Shown one piece after another: positions 45,560 through 53,162 of a stretch of 64,000 nt of DNA (the stretch's first letter is position 1; each line of letters begins with the position of its first letter). Below the pieces are notes generated by a model, which saw only the letters and a program-made list of their open reading frames with translations, did not search any database and was not told where the DNA came from. Made by a program: the position numbers and the translations under genes. The stretch comes from an uncultured Bizionia sp. (GTDB taxonomy: Bacteria; Bacteroidota; Bacteroidia; Flavobacteriales; Flavobacteriaceae), in contig CANMCF010000001.1 in assembly GCA_947496215.1 (NCBI GenBank), forward strand, positions 372,001 to 436,000, in the 5' to 3' direction.

Positions 45560-46942
45560 TCAACGTGGCTTTTTCATTTTCAATCTTTCGAAATAACTCT
45601 TGGCTTCCTTCAATACCTTTGGAGCCAACAATATTGTCGTAAGCATCGTTGGTATGGCCATCAATGCAAAAAAACCATCAATTAGATTTATCATCATATC
45701 CAAAGAGGTGGTTGCACCTAGGACAATGCTTAAAATGTATATGTAATTGTAATAATGCTTCTTGTCTGCTCCCAATAGAAAGGACATGCATTTCGTACCA
45801 TAGTATGAAAATGAAAACAACGATGAAATACTGAATACGGCTATACAAACCAATAGAAGATACTTCCCGACTTGTGGCATTGCCACACCAAAGGCATTAG
45901 CTGTCAATGTAACTCCATTGGCATCGCTTGTTTGCCAAACTCCTGTTACCAAGATTGCCATTGCCGTCAATGTGCAAACCACCAAGGTATCTATGGCTGG
46001 CCCTAGCATTGCCACCAAACCTTCACGTATGGGCTCCGCGGTCTTTGCAGCTCCATGAGCCATTGGGGCTGTACCAATGCCCGCTTCATTGGAAAAGGCT
46101 CCTCTCCTAATACCTAAAAGAATGAGCCCTCCCAAGACACCTCCAAAAAATGAATCACCCTTATAGGTGCTTGCCGCAAACGCATCTGTAAAAATAAGCC
46201 CAAAATACTTTGGAAGCACATCGGCATGCAATATCAAAATTATTGTAATGAGTATGAAATACAGCCCAACCATTGCAGGAACCAGCTTGGAAGCAACTTT
46301 GCTTATACGATTCAACCCTCCCAAAATAACAATGGAAGTTATGGTTACAAGGATTAAACCAATGGCTAAATTCGATGTATCTCCAATTTTTATCCCATTT
46401 GGTTGCAATAGAATGTTATTGATAGCTTCAGTCAATTGATTCACATTGAATACAGGTAAAGCTCCAACCAAACCACAAATACTAAAAAACACAGCCAAAG
46501 GTTTCCAATGCTTACCAAGGCCTTCCATAATAAAATACATAGGGCCTCCTTGTATTTCACCATTTGTGTCCTTTCCGCGATACATTATTGCCAATGAGGA
46601 AGTGAAAAACTTGGTGGACATCCCAATGATGGCACTAACCCACATCCAAAAAATAGCACCAGGTCCACCAATGGAGATTGCGACGGCGACACCTGCTATG
46701 TTACCCATTCCAATCGTTGAAGATAAAGCTGTGGTCAATGCCTGGAAGTGGCTTATCTCTCCAGGATCATTTACATTGTCATATTTACCCCGAAGCACAC
46801 TTATTGCATGCCCCAGGTAACGAAAAGGTAAAAACTTTGCGCGTATTATTAAATAGATCCCACCTCCAATAAGTAAAATCAGCAAAGGCAATCCCCAAAC
46901 AAAAGAGGCAAAGTCCTTTATAAATTGATCTAGTAATTCCAT
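45560..46942 (-). CDS. Alanine/glycine:cation symporter (AgcS family)
   Basis: About 460 residues and 10-11 membrane helices. Family signatures: HFQALTTALSSTIGMGNIAGVA split around residues 55-75, GGPGAIFWMWVSAIIGM (about 80-96), a GGPMYFI loop and GIRRGAFSNEAGIGTAPMAH. It imports alanine or glycine with sodium or protons. The frame is open to a TTG at 46963, but the ATG at 46942 (MELLDQFIK) is the better start, lying 28 bases after a -7 box at 46971-46978. Confidence 0.92.
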   Translation of the reverse strand: MELLDQFIKDFASFVWGLPLLILLIGGGIYLIIRAKFLPFRYLGHAISVLRGKYDNVNDPGEISHFQALTTALSSTIGMGNIAGVAVAISIGGPGAIFWMWVSAIIGMSTKFFTSSLAIMYRGKDTNGEIQGGPMYFIMEGLGKHWKPLAVFFSICGLVGALPVFNVNQLTEAINNILLQPNGIKIGDTSNLAIGLILVTITSIVILGGLNRISKVASKLVPAMVGLYFILITIILILHADVLPKYFGLIFTDAFAASTYKGDSFFGGVLGGLILLGIRRGAFSNEAGIGTAPMAHGAAKTAEPIREGLVAMLGPAIDTLVVCTLTAMAILVTGVWQTSDANGVTLTANAFGVAMPQVGKYLLLVCIAVFSISSLFSFSYYGTKCMSFLLGADKKHYYNYIYILSIVLGATTSLDMMINLIDGFFALMAIPTMLTTILLAPKVLKEAKSYFERLKMKKPR

Positions 46943-46970
46943 TGATGCAATTTGATTTTTCAATTATCAT

Positions 46971-46978
46971 CAAATGTA
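46971..46978 (-). promoter_or_regulatory. -7 box (TACATTTG) of the symporter gene
   Basis: On the minus strand TACATTTG matches TAnnTTTG and lies 28 bases upstream of the ATG at 46942, supporting that start over the upstream TTG. Confidence 0.4.
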
Positions 46979-47030
46979 TAAAATTCCTACTTATAAAATC
47001 CTGTCATATATTTTGTTTCTGGGTATGGTA

Positions 47031-47077
47031 TAAAAAAACCATCCTCGTCATAATTTAAGGGAGCTGACGAGGATGGT
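47031..47077 (-). terminator. Intrinsic terminator-like hairpin 1
   Basis: A perfect 13-bp stem (47038-47050 with 47065-47077, ACCATCCTCGTCA/TGACGAGGATGGT) with a loop containing ATTTAAGGG; on the minus strand it ends in seven Ts. It resembles hairpin 2 at 47281-47328. Confidence 0.7.
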
Positions 47078-47280
47078 GAAATTCGTTTAATAAAAAGATA
47101 TTTACTTTTTATTAAAAGTGAATTTAGCAGAACATATTTACACAAATCTAACGAAACATATGCGATTATCGATAAACACAAGGGCTACAAAAAGTATACA
47201 GAGATGAAAAACAAGCAAAATGTCTATCTGTTTTAAAAAAAATAGGTGAAATTTAATTTCATTAGAGACTACACATCACA
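47078..47280. other. Non-coding gap between two related hairpins
   Basis: About 200 A+T-rich bases bounded on both sides by minus-strand terminators. No frame of note; a 64-codon minus-strand frame here runs through hairpin 1 and is not credible. The bounded gap could hold a small RNA gene or simply be a second backup stop. Confidence 0.35.
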
Positions 47281-47328
47281 AAACAAAAAACCACTCTCAT
47301 CTATTTAAGGGGAAAGATAAGAATGGTT
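47281..47328 (-). terminator. Intrinsic terminator-like hairpin 2 (end of the TPR/HTH gene)
   Basis: A 14-bp stem with two C-A mismatches that become G-U pairs on the minus-strand transcript (47289-47302 with 47315-47328), loop containing ATTTAAGGGG, followed on the minus strand by a T-run. It lies about 165 bases after the stop of the TPR/HTH gene; the loop and outer stem match hairpin 1. Confidence 0.65.
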
Positions 47329-47493
47329 ATGTATATTTAGTACCAACTACAATTCTAAATATGTGCTATCATAATTCCTAGTAGAGGGTTTCAAGGCATT
47401 ATATTGGATAAATTTCCAATTACTTCAAATGTATCTTGAAGTAAGAGGAATGCAAAATATTTAAGGTAACAAAAGGTAACAATACACAAAAAC

Positions 47494-49290
47494 CTATATG
47501 GATTTGATGAATTGATCTAAATTCTTGTCTGGAGAAAGAGCCATCTTCTTTCTAATTCTTGACCTGGCCATTTTTATGGAATTTATGCTTGCACTTCTAA
47601 TTTGTGCTATTTCCTTAATGGAAAAATTAAGCCTTATGAATGAACTTATCTCCCGTTCCGACTTTGTCAGTTTTGGATACATTTCCATCAAGTTCTTGTC
47701 AAAATAGGCATTCATGGTTGTCAAATCACTTTGGAGTCCCGTTAGGCGTTCTTCTATTTGTATTTGGGATTTTATGTCAAATATTAATTCTTTTACAGTT
47801 GCATTGCCATCAACAACTGAAACTTTCTCTGCCTCTATCTTATGCAGCAACTTTTTTAGAAACTTTGTTCTCATTGTACTGTCGGTAACCATATTTACGA
47901 TGTCTTGATGTTTGGATTCCAGCATGTCATTCAGCTTCTCTTTCTCCAAAGTTGTATTTTCAAGTGTCAATTTCGTAATTAGATTTTCTTGTTCTACTCT
48001 TTTTTCTTTTTCTTTTTTTCCTTTTATGATTAACAATAAAGTCACCAAAGCCATACAAAGTAACAATGAAATCAAAAACAGCAAGCGGTTGTCCTTTGCC
48101 ATAGAGGCTTCTTTTTCTTTTGCCAATTCCTTTTCCAAATTCAATTTTCTCTTGAAATCATTTTCTTGAAATTTAATGTAATTGGCAATGGCTTCTTGGT
48201 TGGCTTTTACATTGTCCTTGGATTTCTTGTTCAAATATTCAATGTACTCTTCCGAGATTTCAAGATGTTCTTTGTAGTTTTTTTTTGATTTATGGATTAA
48301 CAACTGAACTTGTAGAAACGTTTCATAGTGAGGGTTGTCCTTCTTGTCCACAAAATAAGTTTCAATACTTTTATTTAGCACATCGCTTCTTTCAACGTCA
48401 TTGATTCTTACAAGACAATACAATTGTTCTATATCAGCATTTATGGCTGTTTCAATAGCATTGTGCTTTCTCCTAATTTTGGCAACATGTTTGTAAATTA
48501 GACTGGCTTCTCTATACCTCTCATAATGGGCTATATATATGTGAGCTATGTTTTCTTCTATGTTCACATAGAATAGTTCTTCTTCAACACTTTCATCAGT
48601 ACTTTTCAGATGAGTCTTGGCTTCTCCATAATATTTCAAGGCTTTTTCAAAATTACCTTGCTGATAATATGCGTAACCGATATTATTGTATGCTGAAGAC
48701 AGCCATATCTTGTTTTCCAAGTTTTTTGCTTCTTCCAGTGCCAATGTATAATATTTCAATGCGTTTTCGTAATCTTTCTTGTTGGAATACAAAATGGCAA
48801 TGTCTCCTAAATTCAAAAATCGTTCATGACTTGGTTCATTGGTGTAATTATCAAAAATAAGCATTGCTTCTTTATGAAATTTCAATGCACGATCATAATC
48901 TTTGGCTTTTGCAAAAAGCTCTGCATATTGCTTGGTGGCAAAAAAACCAATCTTTGATGCTTTGTGCTTTTCATCAATTGATTCGTATGCCAATCCCGTA
49001 TAGTAATAGGCCTTCGCTATTTCTCCTGCCTTGTCATAATACTTTCCTAGCACCCTATTTGCTAAAATTAGAACACTTATATCGTTGTTCCGTTCTGCAA
49101 CAATCAAATACTTGTTTGCAGCTATGAAACTGTTTTTGGGAGATTCTTCCAGGTTATCCAAAATCCTCTCCAATATGGTTACTGCGCTGTCACTTTTGTT
49201 TATGGTATTCTCCAATTGTTCTTGACTATTTAAAATAGTTCCAACAAACGCAAAAAAGAAAATATATATTTTATTTTTAATTGAAAACAT
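47494..49290 (-). CDS. TPR-membrane-HTH (LuxR-like) regulator
   Basis: 598 residues. A signal peptide (about 1-22) is followed by tetratricopeptide repeats (about 75-370; GQ-like phrases such as AYNNIGYAYYQQGNFEKALKYY in two pieces at 200-222). One membrane helix (about 403-423) leads to a coiled coil and a C-terminal helix-turn-helix (about 537-598, with LTKSEREISSFIRL, IKEIAQI and SIKMARSRIRKKM). Like the regulator at 4102-5379 it is a membrane-spanning one-component transcription factor, here with TPR as the outside sensor. Such proteins are common in Flavobacteriaceae; the target is unknown. Confidence 0.8.
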   Translation of the reverse strand: MFSIKNKIYIFFFAFVGTILNSQEQLENTINKSDSAVTILERILDNLEESPKNSFIAANKYLIVAERNNDISVLILANRVLGKYYDKAGEIAKAYYYTGLAYESIDEKHKASKIGFFATKQYAELFAKAKDYDRALKFHKEAMLIFDNYTNEPSHERFLNLGDIAILYSNKKDYENALKYYTLALEEAKNLENKIWLSSAYNNIGYAYYQQGNFEKALKYYGEAKTHLKSTDESVEEELFYVNIEENIAHIYIAHYERYREASLIYKHVAKIRRKHNAIETAINADIEQLYCLVRINDVERSDVLNKSIETYFVDKKDNPHYETFLQVQLLIHKSKKNYKEHLEISEEYIEYLNKKSKDNVKANQEAIANYIKFQENDFKRKLNLEKELAKEKEASMAKDNRLLFLISLLLCMALVTLLLIIKGKKEKEKRVEQENLITKLTLENTTLEKEKLNDMLESKHQDIVNMVTDSTMRTKFLKKLLHKIEAEKVSVVDGNATVKELIFDIKSQIQIEERLTGLQSDLTTMNAYFDKNLMEMYPKLTKSEREISSFIRLNFSIKEIAQIRSASINSIKMARSRIRKKMALSPDKNLDQFIKSI

Positions 49291-49329
49291 CCCTCTTTAT
49301 AAAATTCTAAATCTAGACAAATAGATCTT

Positions 49330-50028
49330 CTAGACAGTATTATACGAAAAAACAATGTTTTTATCAATAGAAGATGCCGCAAATTCATAATCTACGGTAT
49401 TGTCTTGGTGTTCTCGTATATAGATAATGTCCACCAGTTTCTTTTCATAATTAAAGAAAATGGGGTTTTGCTTACCTTTCAATTCCTTTATGTAATTATT
49501 GTAAATAATGGCTTTCGCTTGAAAATTGGCTCTTAAGACATTCTCATTTTCAGATTTGAATGGGATGTGAATTACGAACAATCTATTTTGAACATTGTCA
49601 CGAATTCCTCTACTTTGCTTATTATAGAAAAAGTTGATGACTTCTTTGTTATCTATGTTCGTGCCTGACCTCATTTTCTTTGGAACAACTGTTCCTTTCA
49701 AATCAAAACGCAATGTTTCATTGTTGAAAAACTGTATGTCCCAATCTTGATTTTTGTCATTTGGATTACGTTGTATCGAATTGTGCTTATAAAACAAATA
49801 TTCATCACACTGTGCACATTTCCATAAAAACCAACGCTTTTTGAAGTAATTCTTGACATCTTGATTTTTGTCGATCAAAGCAATTTTGAGTTCATTGTAG
49901 GTAGCACAACCAAACATCTTGATTTTTGAATCTGTATCATCATTTTGAATGCTTCCCCATTGCAAAGGGATGCTTGGAGCTATCATTGCCAATTGATTGG
50001 ATAATACTTTGAATTCTTGTGCTGTCAT
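49330..50028 (-). CDS. Unknown soluble protein with a possible PD-(D/E)xK nuclease core
   Basis: 232 residues, no signal peptide or membrane helix. A WKCAQCDEY segment (about 68-76) could bind metal. The pair QDWDIQF (about 92-98) and LRFDLKGT (about 104-111) resembles the D and (D/E)xK elements of restriction-type nucleases, followed by GIRDNVQNRLFVIHI with an outward strand. The resemblance is suggestive only. It lies 23 bases after the DEAD-box helicase gene and 39 bases before the TPR regulator, all on the minus strand. Confidence 0.6.
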   Translation of the reverse strand: MTAQEFKVLSNQLAMIAPSIPLQWGSIQNDDTDSKIKMFGCATYNELKIALIDKNQDVKNYFKKRWFLWKCAQCDEYLFYKHNSIQRNPNDKNQDWDIQFFNNETLRFDLKGTVVPKKMRSGTNIDNKEVINFFYNKQSRGIRDNVQNRLFVIHIPFKSENENVLRANFQAKAIIYNNYIKELKGKQNPIFFNYEKKLVDIIYIREHQDNTVDYEFAASSIDKNIVFSYNTV

Positions 50029-50051
50029 ATGTACAATCTACAAAACTATTT

Positions 50052-51395
50052 CTATTTACGTTTCTTTTTTCTTTGGGTATGTTCCTTTGTAGGGTTTAGG
50101 CTGGTATTCTGCAATACGTAATTGGCCAACATCTTTTCTATGAGTTCATCCTTGGTCAAGTGATGAAATATCGTTTTGATGTTGTTTTTGAATTCTAAGG
50201 ATAGATCGTGATTAGGTTTTGTCTTGAAAATTTGTTTCGCCCACAGGACTCCATTGTTTTCTTCTATGCTTTGGGAATTGGGTTTGATGTATTCTTTGAA
50301 TTCAATTCCCAATTCATCTTCGAAATCTGGAATTTCAAAAGCTTCGTCTTCCTGTATAACTGTCAAAGCAAATCCCTTTGCTCCTGCCCTAGCCGTTCTT
50401 CCACTTCTATGCACGTAAGTTTCATAGACATCTGGCAAGTGATAGTTGACCACAAAAGACACATCTTTGACATCTATCCCCCTTGCTGCCAAATCCGTTG
50501 CTACAAGAATGTTGATGTGCCCAGCCCTGAACTGTTCCATTACACGATCTCGAATGCCTTGTGTCAAGCTGCCATGCAATGCTCCTGAAGAAAACTTATT
50601 GATGACCAGGTTTTTTGCCAATTTGTTGACAGCTGCTTTCGTTTTACAAAAAATGATTCCTCTTTGTCCTTCCTTGGAATTCAAGAAATGCATCAAAACA
50701 TTCAATTTTTCTATAGGTTCCACAACTACATATTGGTGATCTATGCCCCTATGTCCAACCGTCTCCATATCTACACTTACTTGTATGACATGTTTAGACA
50801 TGTAGTTTTGTACCAATTGCTTGATGGCACCAGACAATGTGGCAGAAAACAATATGGTACGCCTTTGTTTTGGCAACTCTGCAACTATTGAGTCCAATCC
50901 ATCTTTCAAAGCACTAACCATTTCATCTGCTTCATCCAATACTAGGTACTTCGTGTTTTTGATGTTAACTGAGTTCCGTTTCATCAAATCCATTAGCCGT
51001 CCAGGTGTCGCAACAACGATGTGAGTGGTTTGCGACAAGCGTTCTATTTGTGGCTTTATGGGAATTCCTCCGCAAACACTTGCTATGGATATTTCTGGGG
51101 ATTGTTTTGCAAATTCTTTCAAATTATCAAAAACCTGATGCCCCAACTCTCTTGTTGGTGTCAATATTATGGCTTGAACGTCATCGTTTTCAACATCAAT
51201 CAATTGCAACAATGGCAAACCAAAAGCTGCCGTTTTACCAGTTCCTGTCTTTGCTATGCCAACAAAATCATCCAACTTGGTCAACAACATAGGTATTGCT
51301 TTTTGTTGAATTTCTGTTGGTTCGACAATCTTGAGGTCACTCAACGTTTTTAATAAGGATTCTGAAAGACCTAATTCTAGAAAGGATTTTGACAT
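50052..51395 (-). CDS. DEAD-box RNA helicase
   Basis: 447 residues with a complete set of helicase motifs: Q-motif (PTEIQQKAIP, about 26-35), AKTGTGKTAA (motif I, about 49-58), PTRELGHQ, DEADE (motif II, about 154-158), SAT (motif III), FCKTKAA, TDLAARGIDV and HRSGRTARAG (motif VI). The basic C-terminal tail (ending KEHTQRKKKRK) probably contacts RNA. Likely roles are ribosome assembly or mRNA unfolding in the cold, as suggested by the cold-shock gene next to it. Confidence 0.95.
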   Translation of the reverse strand: MSKSFLELGLSESLLKTLSDLKIVEPTEIQQKAIPMLLTKLDDFVGIAKTGTGKTAAFGLPLLQLIDVENDDVQAIILTPTRELGHQVFDNLKEFAKQSPEISIASVCGGIPIKPQIERLSQTTHIVVATPGRLMDLMKRNSVNIKNTKYLVLDEADEMVSALKDGLDSIVAELPKQRRTILFSATLSGAIKQLVQNYMSKHVIQVSVDMETVGHRGIDHQYVVVEPIEKLNVLMHFLNSKEGQRGIIFCKTKAAVNKLAKNLVINKFSSGALHGSLTQGIRDRVMEQFRAGHINILVATDLAARGIDVKDVSFVVNYHLPDVYETYVHRSGRTARAGAKGFALTVIQEDEAFEIPDFEDELGIEFKEYIKPNSQSIEENNGVLWAKQIFKTKPNHDLSLEFKNNIKTIFHHLTKDELIEKMLANYVLQNTSLNPTKEHTQRKKKRK

Positions 51396-51454
51396 AATGA
51401 TATTTTCAGCAAAGGTAATGTTCTTTTAAAATTTATGAAGACAAATTTCACGCA

Positions 51455-51490
51455 ATAAAAAAGCCCATCATTTTTTTGATGGGCCTTCTT
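51455..51490 (-). terminator. Intrinsic terminator of the cold-shock gene
   Basis: Stem GCCCATCA/TGATGGGC (51463-51470 with 51477-51484) with a short loop, followed on the minus strand by a T-run, about 25 bases after the csp stop. Confidence 0.75.
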
Positions 51491-51511
51491 CTAAAAGTTT
51501 AAGCGTATGTA

Positions 51512-51703
51512 TTAAATAACTTTTACGTTTACTGCGTTTAATCCTTTTTTTCCTTCAGTCAATTCGAATTCTACTTCATCACCTTCTCTAATCTCATCGA
51601 TTAATCCTGAAATGTGAACAAAATGTTCTTTGTTTGAACCTTCTTCTGTGATAAAACCAAATCCTTTTTCACTGTTGAAGAATTTTACTGTTCCTGTACT
51701 CAT
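51512..51703 (-). CDS. Cold-shock protein (CspA family)
   Basis: 63 residues forming one OB-fold cold-shock domain, with RNP1 GFGFI (about 14-18) and RNP2 HFVHIS (about 27-32). It binds single-stranded nucleic acid and acts as an RNA chaperone. It is placed between two DEAD-box helicase genes and has its own terminator. Upstream is a sigma-54-like element. Confidence 0.95.
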   Translation of the reverse strand: MSTGTVKFFNSEKGFGFITEEGSNKEHFVHISGLIDEIREGDEVEFELTEGKKGLNAVNVKVI

Positions 51704-51738
51704 TGTAATATAATTTATTATTAATTACTTTATACAAG

Positions 51739-51755
51739 TCAAACATCATGCCAAA
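51739..51755 (-). promoter_or_regulatory. Possible sigma-54-type promoter of the cold-shock gene
   Basis: On the minus strand the 17 bases read roughly TTTGGCATGATGTTTGA, near the sigma-54 consensus TTGGCAC-N5-TTGC but with a T for C at the -24 element and GA for GC at -12, so it is imperfect. It overlaps the last codons of the upstream helicase gene and lies 36 bases before the csp ATG. Confidence 0.3.
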
Positions 51756-51758
51756 AAA

Positions 51759-53069
51759 TCAAATTTTTGTAACTCTAACCTTCTTCTTCTTCAATCTCAT
51801 GTTGTTGGTTTTCCCAATGATGGCATCCGCCTTGCTTTTCGGAACTGCTACAAATGTACAATCCTGTTTCAGTTCAATGACTCCCAATTCGTTTCTATCA
51901 AGGTTACCTTGTTTGAAAAAAAGCCCTGCAATGTCTCCTTTCGAAATTTTATCTTTCCTCCCTCCCGAAACAAACAATGTTTGCCATTTAGAGCCTTCGG
52001 GAATGGTTTTGCATTGTAGTTTCACGATTTCTTCAGACTGAATGAATTCTGGTAAATATTCTTCTTCCCATTGCAATACATAGGCGGTTCCTTCTGTGTT
52101 CATTCTCGCCGTCCTACCATTTCTATGTGTAAACTCCTGGGCTTTAAGTGGCAATTGATAATGGATGATGTATTTCAACTCTGAAATATCCAAGCCTCTG
52201 GCAGCCAAGTCCGTTGCCACAATGATTTGATGCGTTCCATTTCGGAACTTTATCAATGCGCGTTCTCTATCTATTTGTTCCATACCCCCATGAAAGCAAC
52301 CATGTGCTATATCGTTTTCCATTAGAAAATCACTTACGTACGCAATCGTATCCTTGAAATTGCAAAATATTATTCCAGGCTCATTTCCAATGTGACAAAG
52401 CAAGTCTACCAATGTCTGTAGCTTGTTCTTTGCAGGAGAAATCACTTTCTTTATTTGTAGTTGAGAAGTTATCGTACCCAAATAATCTATCGTCAATTGG
52501 TCTTTCAACCCAACAAAACGTGGAATTTCCATATCTTGAGTTGCAGAGGTCAATATTCGCTTTTTGATGTGTGGCAAAAAAGCAATGATCTCACTCATTT
52601 CAGCTTCGAAACCAACTTCCAATGACTTGTCGAACTCATCCAATACCAAAGTCTTTATGCTCTCTACTGAAAATGTCTCGCGACGTAAATGATCGGCAAC
52701 ACGTCCTGGAGTTCCTACAAGAATTGCTGGTGGGTGGCTCAACTCTATCTTGTCCTTTGAAAAAGGCCTACCACCGTAAACAGCGTTTGTCTTGAACCCA
52801 GACCCCATTTCCCTGATCACTTGTTCTATTTGTATCGCTAACTCCCTAGAGGGCACCAATACCAATGCCTGTACAACTTTGAAATCAGGATTGAGTGCTC
52901 CCAAGATCGGCAATAGAAAAGCCAAAGTTTTTCCTGTTCCTGTTGGGGACAACAATACAACATTATCTACGGATGAAATGGCCAAATTGGCTTCATCTTG
53001 CATTGGATTGAGCTCTTTTATCCCAAGTTTATTTATTATCTGCTGTTGCAGTTGGTATGATTTCGACAT
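51759..53069 (-). CDS. DbpA-like DEAD-box RNA helicase (DEFD variant)
   Basis: About 436 residues from the ATG at 53069 (MSKSYQ); the frame is open to 53090. Motifs: Q-motif (MQDEAN), SPTGTGKTLAF (motif I), SRELAIQ, DEFD in place of DEAD (motif II), TSATQDM (motif III), TDLAARGLDI and HRNGRTARMN (motif VI). A C-terminal domain of about 70 residues with KGDIAGLFFKQGNL and VRVTKI resembles the DbpA RNA-binding domain that docks on 23S rRNA. A -7-like box (TATTTTTG) at 53074-53081 lies just before the chosen start. Confidence 0.92.
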   Translation of the reverse strand: MSKSYQLQQQIINKLGIKELNPMQDEANLAISSVDNVVLLSPTGTGKTLAFLLPILGALNPDFKVVQALVLVPSRELAIQIEQVIREMGSGFKTNAVYGGRPFSKDKIELSHPPAILVGTPGRVADHLRRETFSVESIKTLVLDEFDKSLEVGFEAEMSEIIAFLPHIKKRILTSATQDMEIPRFVGLKDQLTIDYLGTITSQLQIKKVISPAKNKLQTLVDLLCHIGNEPGIIFCNFKDTIAYVSDFLMENDIAHGCFHGGMEQIDRERALIKFRNGTHQIIVATDLAARGLDISELKYIIHYQLPLKAQEFTHRNGRTARMNTEGTAYVLQWEEEYLPEFIQSEEIVKLQCKTIPEGSKWQTLFVSGGRKDKISKGDIAGLFFKQGNLDRNELGVIELKQDCTFVAVPKSKADAIIGKTNNMRLKKKKVRVTKI

Positions 53070-53073
53070 ATTG

Positions 53074-53081
53074 CAAAAATA
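53074..53081 (-). promoter_or_regulatory. -7 box (TATTTTTG) close to the helicase start
   Basis: TATTTTTG matches TAnnTTTG and lies four bases upstream of the ATG at 53069. If used, transcription would begin at or beside the ATG, giving a leaderless message. Confidence 0.35.
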
Positions 53082-53162
53082 CTGTTTCATAGATATAGTT
53101 GGATTGTTTTTTTAAGAAAACATTATATGAATGCCACTACATATTTATATTATATTTAGAAA

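Noticed and set aside
46987-47181. 64-codon minus-strand frame
   Set aside because: It runs through terminator hairpin 1 and has no family features.
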